64,000 bases of DNA from Lentinula raphanica (Eukaryota > Basidiomycota > Agaricomycetes > Agaricales > Omphalotaceae), in contig JANVFP010000012.1 of the NCBI GenBank assembly GCA_027919835.1, forward strand, positions 682,001 to 746,000, read 5' to 3'. A program made the position numbers and the translations under genes. Positions within the stretch are counted from its first letter, which is position 1. Every line of letters begins with the position of its first letter. Shown piece by piece: positions 34,599 through 45,930 of this stretch. The notes beneath the pieces are model-generated. The model did no database searches. It saw only the letters and a program-made list of their open reading frames with translations, and was not told the origin of the DNA.

Positions 34599-35360
34599 TC
34601 AACTTAAATACCAGAAGACAATGTATGCTGCAAGTAAATATAGAAGGACCCGCACCTGCGGATCCATGTTTGAGAATAATGAAGGAGAACTTTCAACAGC
34701 ATCTCCTCCAGTGCCACCGAGCGTTTGGCCTTTACCAGAGAATGCACTTGAACCAGCAGCACCGGAAGAGTATTTTCGAATAGCTTGTTCCAAGCCACTG
34801 TGGTTGCAGCGTTTAGCACGAAGGGAATATTTTAGATGAGAGATGGACTCGTACGATTTATTGGCGCCTCGAACTTGATCAACCTTGGCGTTTCCAACAA
34901 GGAAAATGAAAGTAGGCCTTATGGGGATGAGTAAATGAAGGCAAGCATACAATGGGCCCTCACATTGCAGAGACCCTATAGGCTGAAGCAACGTCACGCG
35001 CGGCATCTACATCACATTTCATGAAATTGACGTTCGTGTATTGCTTGGAGAAAGCCTCGAATGCAGGTGCAATTGCATCTGAATATGTCGTCGATGATTA
35101 GGGCACAGCAGGATAAAGAGAGAGTTGTTCGTGCTAACGGCAAGGTCCACACCTGATGAAATGGTATTCGTATCTGAGAATCGTGCGTCTCTTCGATGCT
35201 CGTACTCACCAGGTCGCATGAAAGTCGATGACCTATAAGTGCATAAGAATCAGGATATGTAGGAAGAGAACTTTGAATTGGCACTCACTGAAAGCTTGTC
35301 TTTCGATTTTTCAAGTATGCCATTGAGCTGGCTAACAGAAGTAATGTGGGTAATGGACAT
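34599..35360 (-). CDS. Thioredoxin with a C-terminal membrane anchor
   Basis: Seven exons join to a thioredoxin fold followed by a tail. The start MSITHITSVSQLNGIL fits the first thioredoxin strand and helix. The active site WCGPC is assembled from exons split by two introns (around 35220 and 35155), followed by APAFEAFSKQY. The cis-Pro strand is in RVSAMPTFIFLVGNAKVD. After the fold come a Gly/Ser-rich linker and a final hydrophobic helix (VRVLLYLLAAYIVFWYL) at the extreme C-terminus. That makes it a candidate tail-anchored thioredoxin with its redox domain in the cytosol. Related fungal proteins carry a C-terminal PITH domain instead; that is absent here. The target membrane is unknown. Confidence 0.82.
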
Positions 35361-35786
35361 GATGGTTGCAGTTGAAGGTCAAGGTGCAAGCGCTTCAATA
35401 TGTACCTCGAAATGGATTACCGATCTTGACTGTCGAGCACGTGTACTGGTCACCGACAAATTGATAGAGATAAGATAAGAGGATGCGACATGGATGTGCA
35501 ATGCGATGATGAAGCCTGGACTCTCTCAACAATGCCAAAGACCCCAACGTAGTAAGTATTGTCATTGGAACTGGACCAGTTTTGAAAGGAAGTATCAAGT
35601 GTTCAATAATTATATTGGGAGTTACATAGAGTATACTAAGGTTTATGTTAGAGTGTGTTAGAATAGAAGCCTGAATCGTGGTCCTAGGAAGTTTGTAAAA
35701 TACATTAAGTTCGCTGTTCGAGCCTCGTAGGTCGGTCTGTATCATAGAAAGTAGTTGTGCTGTATGACATTATGTTCATTGACATT
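35361..35786. other. Intergenic region, no gene seen
   Basis: These 426 bp hold the thioredoxin promoter and the 3' end of the next minus-strand gene. Frames are short. A GCACGTGTAC E-box-like site lies near 35436. Confidence 0.4.
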
Positions 35787-37678
35787 TCAGAGCAAGCGCC
35801 CTGGTCTGGCATTGTAATGATTACGAGGAGCCGGAGAAAGACCAATGAGTGATTCAACCTTCGGCTTCGCATTCTCGTTGTTGTCTAGAAGTTCGGAGAG
35901 TTTCGAGGGAGGTAGGATATGTCTGTTGTACAGAGGATTGACCTTATGGGCCACTCCTTCATCAGTCCTATCCGGTACATTCTGGATAGCATAACCCGTG
36001 AATGTCGCGCCTATATCTCCTGCAGAGGACGCTCGTCGATGTTTCCGCATCTCCGTTGGCTGATTCGAGCTCCTCATCTGATTAGTGGCACATAGACTAG
36101 AACCTCTGATATCGGACGATTCTGACCGTCCATGACCGATGGAATGTCCATGTGACTGTAGCCGCCGATGCAAGCTCCATATGTGCGCTTTCGATGGGTT
36201 TATACGAGCAAGCGGAGGGGAATTCGGGACAGGCAAGGAGGGTGGCGGCGAACGGCAAGAAGTCGTCTTGGGAAGTTCCATTTTCTCTGCGACCAACTTT
36301 GTCACTACATTCTTCTTCATGACATGCATCAGACGGATCTTCTTGCCTTGGAGAGGATGGAGGAGCAAAGGAGAGCAGGAAAATGTCAACGGTGTGAATG
36401 TTTTCTCGCCCTCGATCTTCCCGGAGCTCCTGCGGTCATCTACGAAGTAGTCAAACTTCCAGTGCAGTTTGGGAGCATCAGGGCTAGATTGGATGTGATT
36501 TTCATCAACTTGAAGTTCGTTGGAAGGGACGAGCAAAGTCTCGCTACCCCGTACAGTATATACACCATTCGACTTCAAGCACATCGTCGCTTGGCGAGAA
36601 ACATGATCCCGAGACGTTCCGTTAACAGAAATACGTCTCAGAACTGGTTGTCCGTCGAAAGGTGCATAATGAAAGTTGAATGTCTGCCTGACGATTGGTA
36701 CAAACTGAGCAGCACCGCCAACCAATTTTTCGGTTGTGTCCAATGAACGCGTGTTGGTCGAATACCCAGCAAAACGGAAGGTAGGAGTGATGGAACGAAA
36801 TCCTTCCTGGTCAATGAGGATTTCCACTACAGTATCCTTCAACCAGATCATGTTTTGAGGGAGTCCAACGTGCGATGACATCGAATCAGGTGCAGGTGCA
36901 GATTTCAGAGGCGGGGCAGGGCAAACGTCCACAGATGCCGAAGAGGCTTTTTTATCATGGCAAGACCGTGAAACATTGAGACTAGGAAGTGATATGGCAC
37001 TGTCGCGTCTAGAAATTGAAACTGCGGACTCCAAGGAAGGGGCAGTACATGACCGGTATATTGAGTGATTGCTGTTTCATGAGAGTGACTCGACGAGAAC
37101 ATGGGAATAGATGAAGTAGAACATACAGAAGGAGATGAGGGAAAGAATGTAACGATTGGAGTGGTAAGCGATGTAGTAACACCTAGATCGATAGATTTAC
37201 TTGAGGGGTCTTCGCTATGGTCCTGTGGCGCAAGGGCGTTGACCAGATTGAGATTGATTGTTGCCTCCTGATAGATAACATTGCGTGTTGGAGGAGTTTG
37301 CAGTGAGGAACAGAGTTTGCTGTAACGATTCGAGTTTCGGGACTGGCCAAACGTCCCATATGTTGAGCATGTCCGAACTGTTTGAATCGTATCGGAGCTA
37401 CGACTAGAATTGAGGTTGAAACAATCCAGACTGGAAACGGCAGAAACACGGCGAAATGATATATCGTCATTAGAGATAGAATTGAAGAGAAATATTGGGA
37501 CTTCTTCAGATGTCGGGACAGACGCTAGCGTTCCTGTTACTGACTGGATGGGCGAGGATGGTACTACAAAGTCGAAAGCATCTTGAATTGAGCAAGGGCG
37601 CCGTTTTACTGCATGAAGTTCTTGAACATGAATGACCGACCGCAGTGGTTCCTCGCCATTAGAGTTGAAAGACGACAT
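35787..37678 (-). CDS. Orphan Ser-rich protein with a folded central region
   Basis: Two exons (37678-37127 and 37028-35787) give a protein of about 597 residues. The intron was set at 37126-37029 because its GTATGT donor is strong and the joined frame continues. The first 250 residues are Ser/Thr-rich and probably disordered. The middle looks folded, with QNMIWLKDTVVEILIDQEGF, a FVPIVRQTFNFHYAPFDGQP stretch, and LHWKFDYFVDDRR followed by FTPLTFSCSPLLLHPLQGKK. The C-terminus is basic and disordered (HRRLQSHGHSIGHGR). The folded part could be a lipid- or protein-binding beta domain, but I do not recognise the family. Confidence 0.68.
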
Positions 37679-38651
37679 TGGAGTTACAGACGGATTTGAG
37701 AACAGACCCGTTGATGATAGGAATTGTGTTGGATACTTTACACTGACAGTATGAGAGCTTTGGAAAGTAGATTCTGTTGGAAACGGTTGGAAACGTCAAT
37801 TGTTAGAGAGAATTCGTCAGATATTGTGCGAAACGTGAATCGTCTTTCCTTTTATGTACTTACATCTTGGTTTAGTCCAAAATCTGCAAATTGCAGTTTA
37901 CTCACAGAAAACTTGCGTCGAACCATACCAAGCGCGTACGTAGTACATACCGAATGATAGTCTGAGTGATCACTCCAGATTGATCAATATTGTATGCAGT
38001 ACTCGATACTGTTGATCTAAGGACGGTGATCATTACAGTTGGGAAGCTAGCTCAGTGGAAGAGTTTTAAATGTGCCAGATGGCCCGGGGATAGTAGGTAT
38101 GATCATAGCGTGTTAGGATACAGCGATGCCAACAAGGCAGATTGAAGCCTCGAATCAAGAGAATGTACATTACTTCAACAATTTTGGATGATTGTATGCG
38201 TGCGCTTCCAGTAGGGCGGAGTCGGGGTTACACATGTGCAGGAGTGAGAAAAAAGGTGTATGCAAAGATAACAAGTCGAAAATTTGAGAGCGAAACGAAA
38301 GCTTATACGAACAAGGTCAAGAATTGGAACCAGAGTGGAGAAGTTTTGGGGGTCAATCACAGTGCACGATTGATGAATCACAAAAAACACTCGAGGGAAG
38401 TTGGTGTTTGAAAGTGGACAGGCGTTAGAAAATCCGGAATGAGGCAGCCCAGTGACAACGATGGAGAGATTTGAGAAAGAAAAAATTCAAAACAAAATGA
38501 AAACCTTCGAAGAGAAATCAAACAATCGACAACAGAAGAATGGTGGAGAATAGGAATAAAAGAAAACGACAAAGGAATCAGTAGGACGACGCGGAAAAAA
38601 GTCAGGACTACATGGTAGCCGTTGCTTTCTCGACCTCTACCCTGATACCAC
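37679..38651. other. Long intergenic region of about 970 bp
   Basis: This is the upstream region of the Ser-rich orphan gene and the 3' flank of the DUF6533 gene. Frames are short and AT-rich. The 11-mer TAGCTCAGTGG at 38048-38058 equals a perfect tRNA A box, but no B box follows, so no tRNA is called. No repeats of note. Confidence 0.4.
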
Positions 38652-40579
38652 CTACTCCCCGTTCTGTGAGGCTTGGAGCTCTGGCAGGCCGAAAACCATC
38701 TCCAAAGTGCGATAAGTAGGGGCGGGTGTCTTGATAGAGGGACTGTCTCTGTCACTCAAATCATCGCGACCAATAAGTTCGCTACTGTGCTCCGCCATGG
38801 AGAGAGGTTCTCCATCATCGCCGCCGATAGCGGTGCTGAAATCCATACCGTATCCTAGTCGGCTTTCGGATTCGGCGAGATCTTGTTCGAGGGAGAAATC
38901 CATGGGGTCAGCCACAATACTGCCCAGTGTGCTGAGCACTATGTTTGAATCAATAGCGCGCGCATGACGAGAGCCATAAGCTCCGTAGGCCGAAGACTTG
39001 TGTCTCATATGGGGAGGAGTAAATGGCGAGTTTTGCGTGACGGATTTGGTGGTGAACGCCGCCATTCCTGTACCATCGGAATGGGAAACGGTTTCAGAAC
39101 CACGCTCCCTGAGGTCGAGGATCTACGCCAAGGTGTTCATGATGCAGAAAGTTGGAATTTCAGAACACGTACAAGGCGGCAAGCAAGAACAGGGGCCATC
39201 ATAACACTCAGCGGTATATTGATTGCAGAAATTACTTGACGTGGTCTGGACAAAGATGAGAAATACACCTCTCAATGGCAAAGAAGACGGAAAATGGGGC
39301 TGACTGGAGATAGAAAATTCCGTTGATCAAGTTGGCGATGGAGATCAATATGTAGTAGAAGACACCTGAAGCAGATGCGTTTTGAGCACTTAAGGTTCCA
39401 AGACACCCTAAACACCCGAACCTTCACGCAAGAACGTTTGAATCAAACGGCTGTTTGGACCACCGTTACGTCTGCGAATGGTGATTGCTTTGATGATGGT
39501 CATAAAGGTGACCACTGTGTCAAACAGGAGAGGTGCGATCTACATGTGGAATGAGTATTCGGGCGCGAATAGAGGTTAAAACACGCACGAAGAACCCTGT
39601 CGTTCAAGACAAAGGTTAGATGAAAGTCATCTCACAGACGGTACAAACCCACCTAGGAGATGAGCAGAATGAGGTTTTGACATAGGGAAGCAAGGTCCGT
39701 TTGTCTGTATATCAAAATTGAGAGTTGAAGCCAAATAGAACATGATATGGCTCACAAACGGAGGCTTGACGAACGGAAGAACTGTGAGTAGGTGAGTGCA
39801 CTGAGACCTTTTTCACATTTGTGAACGATGCGTACGGAGCATTTGTGTGGCATCCACGTATAACTGATAGGCGACGACGCCGCCGATGGCAGCAAGAAGG
39901 AACCAAAGGATGTACTTATTTCTGTTGAAAAAGGCATAGGTGCGAATAAGAAGAACCGCTGCATATATGCGTTGTTAATTGTGATATTGAAGGATAAGAA
40001 CACATGGTAGGCGTACATTCTGAGCCAACTTGATTCCACATGGCGAGTGCGACCGGGATCTGTCGAGAAACCTAAGATTGCGATACAAGCAAGGACTTTT
40101 CGAACAGAGATCGTACCCTATAGATTTTATGACAGGTGTCTGAAGAGTGGTCCTTCACAAAGGCATAAAGAAGGTAAGGAACGACCGCGATGACCCAGTA
40201 ACTGCATACAATGGTCAAGACTATGTAGAGAACGTTCTAGCGTCCTACTTACCGGCAGAACAGATAAGCGATTTTGACGGGAGTCCAGTGCGTTTTCCAT
40301 ACCTAAGAGACTTTTAGCTCGTGTTAAGCAGAGGCTCTAATAACTCACGAAACGCCATTCTCGAGGGAGAGAAACCAGCCAATCCCATATAACCACCGCG
40401 TCTAGACAAGATATTCGGACGAGATAAGAGGAAGAGGTACACATTCATCTTACACATTGCTGAGACACGTCAAAGTGAGCAGCGAGCAGGCCATAAGCGT
40501 TAGAGACGACTTTACCACAAAAGTAAACCTGGGTAACATAGATGAAGTAGCTGGCCTCAGCCAATTGGTCGTCTGCCAT
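38652..40579 (-). CDS. Seven-helix membrane protein of the DUF6533 family
   Basis: About nine short exons run from the ATG at 40579 to the stop at 38652. The start MADDQLAEASYFIYVTQ is followed by VVIWDWLVSLPREWRFVWKT, the hallmark of DUF6533 proteins in mushrooms. Then come WVIAVVPYLLYAFV, RTYAFFNRNKYILWFLLAAI, LLGFFIAPLLFDTVV-like, and a last helix ending VLACRLILDLRERG, the second hallmark. The cytosolic tail is Ser-rich (FTPPHMRHKSSAYGAY). The fold resembles a GPCR, but the ligand and function are unknown. These genes are often present in large numbers in agaricomycetes. Exon borders in the middle were only partly resolved. Confidence 0.78.
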
Positions 40580-40950
40580 CGTTAAAAAATGAGGAAGATG
40601 GTGGTTGGGGGAAAGTAAGAGCGACGGGGAGAGACAAGAGGGAAAATACTTGAGGACATTGACCCAACTCTAAAAGAAGCAATCGATTGACCGGAAGAAG
40701 CAGGTCTTAGGTCACACCATACTCGATCCTCAGAGAGAAGTGCGGCGCTTAGTCGTCAAATATTCCAAAAGTCAGCGAAGCTTGCCAGTAGCCAATCGGA
40801 GTGCAGTATTTTTCGGGTTTTACGTCTCTTGTACCACCTTCCTTGTCGGTTCCGCCCCGATGAGCTTGTGCTCTGCATCCGACGCGTTGTTGGAATTGAA
40901 CTAGCCACGTGATCGAAGAAGCGAAAAATCCACGGCCGGCTTTCGGCATC
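40580..40950. promoter_or_regulatory. Divergent promoter of the DUF6533 gene and ALG9
   Basis: These 371 bp separate two head-to-head start codons. A CACGTG E-box with a following AT (CACGTGAT, 40906-40913) lies 45 bp before the ALG9 ATG. No TATA box is obvious. Factor binding is inferred from the motif only. Confidence 0.4.
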
Positions 40951-43328
40951 ATGGCCTCTCTTCCAGGAACTCAAACATTGCGCTTCCGTGGACCAAACAC
41001 CAAGCAAAAGCCATCTGTGGTCAAGAACAGACATGATGGAATTTTACAGGATCAAATACGCAGGTAACACGATTACTCTCTTATCTCTTCCTTGGTTTCA
41101 CGTTGCTCCGAAGAACTGCTAGATTACCATGGAGTCCAAGCTTTGCTTTTGCGTTGCGTATGATCCTCCTTGTACGTGTCTCTGGAGCAATGTATTCTAA
41201 TATCGATGATTGTGATGAGGGTGCGTTTGTTACATAAACGTACTCAGTCTTTCTTCTCAATGCTGCATCCACAGTGTACAATTTCTGGGAACCTCTTCAC
41301 TTTTTCGATCGGGGATACGGCTTTCAGACATGGGAGACTTCTCCTCAGTATGCCATTCGCAGTTGGGCATATATATTGCTGCATATTCTCCCAACCACCG
41401 TCGCTCGATTTTTAGCTCAGAACGAAAAGGTATCTATAACGCCGCTTCGTCTAGTCACCAACTCAATTCTGGCTACAGAGGGTCGCGTTCTTTGCAGTTC
41501 GAATCTTTCTTGCTATCCTAAGCTCTTTTACGGAGGTTACGCTCTACCGCAAGGTGTACGAAAAAGTTAATCATCGTGTCGGGCGTTATTTGTTCTTCAT
41601 ATTGCTTTTCAATGCCGGAATGTGGAATGCATCCGCTTCTTTCCTGCCTTCGTCTTTCGCCATGTACACCGGTACCCAGGCGTTTGCCTATTCAATCGCG
41701 CCTTCGAGCTCCCGCCAACCAATGCGGACATTGTACGCAACGCTACTTTACGCTACGGGGGCTATTGTTGGATGGCCGTTTGCTCTTGCTCTTGCCATTC
41801 CCTTTGTCATCGAAGAGCTCTTTGTATACAGTGGGGACAAAGTTTCCGTCGATTCTCATGCAACTTGGATGATCAACCGTTGGAAGCGATTATTCGGCTG
41901 CGGTTTCTTAGCTGCTTTGCTTTTTGTCAGTTCTAAACTGTTCTACTGTCAATTGCTCGTTCATCAATTCTACAGATACCTGTGGTTAGCATCGATAGTC
42001 TCGCTTACGGAAAGCTTGCAGTGGTGCCGTTCAATATCGTGAAATACAACATATTGTCTTCCGACCGAGGTCCTGATCTCTATGGGACATCTCCTTGGAA
42101 TTTCTACTTCCTGAACCTCTTGCTCAATTTTAATGTGATTTTACCCTTCGCGTTGCTCTCCCTTCCAGCTCTGGCCGTCACCTACGTGATAGACAAAAAT
42201 CGTCTAGGCCAATTCAAAGGTTCTCCGGAAGAAAGTTCACCTTTCACTATTTTGGCTTTTCGATTATCTCCCTTCTACCTATGGCTTGCAATCCTGTCAG
42301 CTCAACCACACAAGGAAGAAAGATTTATGTTCCCGGCATACACAATGCTTTGTTTTAATGCGGCCGTAACTCTGTACTTGATACGCGGATGGATGGAAAC
42401 GGCATTTGTCAGTCTCACCAAGTCGCCCTACCGGGTAAGATTTTCTACAAAATGAAAATGTATATTGGGTAATGAAGCTTTCTAGGCATCCCGGACCTCG
42501 ATCTTCAGCACATTCACCCTTTCTGTGCTTACCACAACTGCCGTCTTGTCCGCGTCACGCATTGCAGCCAACTGGAAATACTATCATGCACCATTATCTA
42601 TAGCAAATCACTTCGAGGCAAAAGAATTGCCGCATCTTCTCAATGTTACAGGGCTTCTTCCTGTCCCATCCACTTCGACTCAGCGTCGACACAAAAAGGA
42701 CGAACAGCCTTGGATTGACCTCACACCCATCAAAGATTTCAACCTGACTTTGTGCTACGGCAAGGAATGGTATCGTTTTCCTAGCCATTACCTTGTGCCC
42801 GAAAATGTCAGGGTGGAATTCATTCAAAGCGAATTCAAGGGTCTCCTTCCCGGACATTTCCCAACACCCATTGGTGTCGATGCGAACACAACGCCTTGGT
42901 CGCCTTGGTCGCCTTGGTGGCCGCGTCCGGAGACCAGGCTCGTCCCAAAAGATCAGAATGATTTGAATCACGAGGAACTCTCCCACTATGTGAGCGAACA
43001 TCGATGCCTGCACATTCTCTCTTTCTAAATACCCCACTAGGTTCCTGTTACAACATGCACCCACCTCATTGACGTGGACTTTCCTACTCACCCATCCACT
43101 TCATTACTGGAACCCCGCTATGCCGTTGAAACTGATACATGGGACCGTGTGCACTGTCTACCATTCCTTGACGCACAACACTCGCCTCTTCTTAGTCGGA
43201 TCTTGTGGTTACCTGGCGAAAGGTGGCGGTCAATGAATGCATGGGGAGACTATTGTCTTCTAAGGAACAGGGAGTTGGTGACTGACAGAGTAGACAAGAT
43301 TAAGCGACTAGAACAGAGCAAGCAATGA
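40951..43328 (+). CDS. ALG9: Alpha-1,2-mannosyltransferase Alg9 (GT22)
   Basis: About seven exons join to an enzyme of about 640 residues with many membrane helices. The GT22 catalytic loop is present: SNIDDCDEVYNFWEPLHFFD, then GFQTWETSPQYAIRSWAY. The Alg9/PIG-B/SMP3 family block VKYNILSSDRGPDLYGTSPW is followed by NFYFLNLLLNFN, and AQPHKEERFMFPAY is also conserved. It adds alpha-1,2-mannose from dolichol-P-mannose to the lumenal oligosaccharide precursor of N-glycans in the ER. The block GPDLYG fits Alg9 better than Alg12, Gpi10 or Smp3. A short tandem insertion, TPWSPWSPWW, lies in the lumenal C-terminal region. A 175-bp gap separates it from the downstream F-box gene. Confidence 0.92.
42894..42919 (+). 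repeat. 9-bp tandem repeat inside ALG9
   Basis: The unit CGCCTTGGT occurs three times, the last copy running into GGTGG. It encodes repeated Pro-Trp-Ser and adds residues in the luminal C-terminal region without breaking the frame. Confidence 0.8.
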
Positions 43329-43503
43329 TGCATCGATGTTTGCCTTTAGTAGTATAGACTTTCGTGCGAAGCGTTTATTACGTAATGATTATTGTATAAA
43401 ACCATTCCGATTCGAACTTCCAAGTATCACTGTTTGGTTCACGTTCAAGCTTGCAAGCATTCTGTAGCGGAATAGGTGTCCTTGCTTTCTTCTAACTGCC
43501 TTC

Positions 43504-44396
43504 ATGTTCGACTTTGCTGAGCTCCCTGTGGATATCGCACTTCTCATACGTGAGTCGACGTTAGCAACTCATCTAGGGTTCTCCTTTCTAAACGATAACT
43601 CCAAGTCTCATATCTTGATATACCGGAGCTTTATGCACTATCCCAACTATCTCCCTATCTGGCAGTGCTTGCCTCCGATCCTGTGCTGCACAAGAATCGT
43701 CTTCGCATTGTCGCCCCGTCTAGAGTTCAACATTCCCTATTTGGTCAAGGACCTCAAGGAATAGCTTTCAGACCCACCATTGCAGAGCTAGTCCATCGCG
43801 GGGTAATGAAAGGATTATCAATTGAACGGCGTTGGAGAGAAGGACTGTACTTCCACTCGCATCGGGTACGGAATTGTTCTGCTTCTTTCCCCAGAGCGAA
43901 TATTCTGACCTGTTCTGACTTCATTTTTCCGCAGTCGATAGTTCAATACGAGACAAGCCTAAAGCTAGCACGCAACCAGACATGTCGGATTATCTCTATG
44001 CAACTTCGACAACGGAGGAGCGATTCAAGTTCTCTACTGAAGACCTTACATCAAATCCACATTCTTCCCGACGAAGAGTCCTCTTCTCTCCTTGTCTCTC
44101 GTAGTTTGTTGCCGGTGATGCGCAAGCTGAAATGGTCGATTCAGAGGGACAACTTGTCCAAGAGAATCCGAGATGGAACTTTATGCAGCATTCCCGGTCA
44201 ATCTAGTAACAAAAGCCTAGGTTCCCTTGAGGCTTTTTGTATCTGGTTGGAAAGCAGAGGGAGAGGTATTGTACATGAGAATGAAAGGGTACGGCTTGCT
44301 ATATGTCCTGACGTTCGAAAGAAGGTTGGGTTTTATGAAGGACTCGAAGACCGCAATGAGAGGGGACTTGTGTCTAGGATCAGTATGGTCGCCTGA
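43504..44396 (+). CDS. F-box protein
   Basis: Three exons. Exon 1 ends in ELPVDIALLI and, after an intron starting at 43549 (GTGAGT), continues as LSYLDIPELYALSQLSPYLA, so the joined N-terminus is a textbook F-box (LP.di...ILsyLd.peL..L...s). It goes on SDPVLHKNRLRIVAPSRVQH, a common follow-on in basidiomycete F-box proteins. The second half has a helical part (HRGVMKGLSIERRWREGLYF) and LRQRRSDSSSLLKTLHQIHI. F-box proteins bind Skp1 and present targets to SCF ubiquitin ligases. No WD40 or LRR repeats are seen, so the target is unknown. The start is well supported by the F-box position. Confidence 0.78.
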
Positions 44397-44584
44397 CGAC
44401 TTTGTGTGAATCAATCTCAGTCTGTACACTGGTGTAGTTTGACACTCAACCAGCGATGTGCTGTATCGAGTTTCATCCAACAACTACGATAGACTATGAT
44501 AGCAATTTCTGATCTCCCACGCGCTAGTACAGTCTTCCTAACCACGAACTTTCTGGTGATCTTGCTGGTTCTGGTGCAACCAGA

Positions 44585-45720
44585 ATGACCCAAAATATTC
44601 TAATGGAAGTATGCATCGATTCCGTTGAATCAGCATTAAAGTGAGTCTGTTTCGTATCCGACTTCATTCTCGTTATGATCGCTGAAGTCCATTGTTCAGC
44701 GCCATTCGAGGAGGTGCCAATCGGCTTGAACTGTGCGGAAATGTAGGGCTAGGAGGTGGTACAACTCCGAGCTTTGGATTAGTGAGGATAATTCATCGAG
44801 CGGTAGAATCCTTTCAAGTACCTATCATGGTTTGTGTAATTTACCAGGCAGCGATGGGACTAACACTGACCACCTATCACCTGAAGGTTATGATCAGGCC
44901 CAGAACTGGTGACTTCTTGTATTCAGACTCAGAAATGCAGGTCATGCTTGAAGACATTCGTATCTTCAAGGAGATGGCAGGAGTGGAGGGGTTTGTATTC
45001 GGAGTCTTGACTAAAGAAGGCCGTGTCGACGTTACACGAACCAGAAGGTATACATATTTAAAGAATATCAGTCCGTTTGAGCTCACAATCCGCACCACTT
45101 CCCCACTAAAGGCTCGTCGATGCCAGTCTTCCTGCACGAGGTAAGACAATTTAGCTCACTTACTATGTCAGTCGCAGGATCCCATTCCATCAAAAGTGTG
45201 TTTTCATCGCGCCTTCGATTTGACTAGGAACCCAATGGAAGGTAGGGGGCATTATGTCTGCAAATGAAATGCGGTGACCATCTAATCACAATGATTCCGA
45301 TAGCTTTGAATGATATCAAGGAGATAGATGGAGTAACACGTATATTGTCGAGGCAAGCTCAAACCTTCCGTGGCTGGCTTGCCTTCACCGTTTCATCTCA
45401 CTAGTGGCCAGTATAAATCAGCTTCGCAAACTGAGTCACTAGAAACTCTTGCCTCACTCCTATTAGCCACTCGAAACTCGAGCCTCACAATTATGCCTGG
45501 CTCAGGAATCAACCCGCATACAGTAAGGCGTGTAGTCAATATGTTGGCACCTTTGGGCCTATCGGAAATACATCTCAGTGGAGGACGTTGGACTGAAGGA
45601 GGTATGATTTTCCGTAGAGAGGGGATGGGCATGGGGATAGGAGCAGAAGGTGATTGGGGGATATGGCAAACAGATGAAGGGGTTATCAGAGAGGTCAGAG
45701 CATTGCTAGAGTCTATGTAG
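44585..45720 (+). CDS. CutC-family protein (copper homeostasis)
   Basis: About six exons give a TIM-barrel-like CutC protein. The start reads ILMEVCIDSVESALNAIRGG, then ANRLELCGNVGLGGGTTPSF, both strongly CutC-like. The block VMIRPRTGDFLYSDSEMQVM with FVFGVLTKEGRVDV follows, and later CFHRAFDL, SLTIMPGSGINPHTV and EIHLSGGRW. Bacterial CutC was linked to copper tolerance; human CUTC binds copper, but its function in fungi is not settled. One late intron (about 45346-45405) is uncertain: the frame must skip a stop before the block ASQTESLETLASLL, and the joined segment lacks a few family residues. Confidence 0.86.
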
Positions 45721-45930
45721 ATGTAATCATGACTCTTGCAACGGCGCGAGCGGAGAACGCGTTCGGTTGATGAAGAACGTGCAAGTCACGTGCAGTCGGG
45801 TGACAGTCTCGACCAGACTCCGCCCGCCATTGGCTGTCCAACTCACTGAAATTCTGTCGTAGCCTGCAACATAGGGCTCTCTATCGCTACTCCATCGTCT
45901 GTTTGAACACTGTTGTGATCGTTTGAAAAG
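45721..45930. promoter_or_regulatory. Promoter of the bromodomain gene with an E-box
   Basis: The 210-bp gap contains TCACGTG (CACGTG at 45787-45792), a GC-rich stretch before it, and no TATA box. This is the third CACGTG in a promoter of this window (others near 2933 and 40906). Function is inferred from the motif only. Confidence 0.35.

Noticed and set aside
38048..38058. tRNA gene suggested by a perfect A-box sequence TAGCTCAGTGG
   Set aside because: No B box (GGTTCGAxTCC) follows within 100 bp and the flanks do not pair into an acceptor stem.
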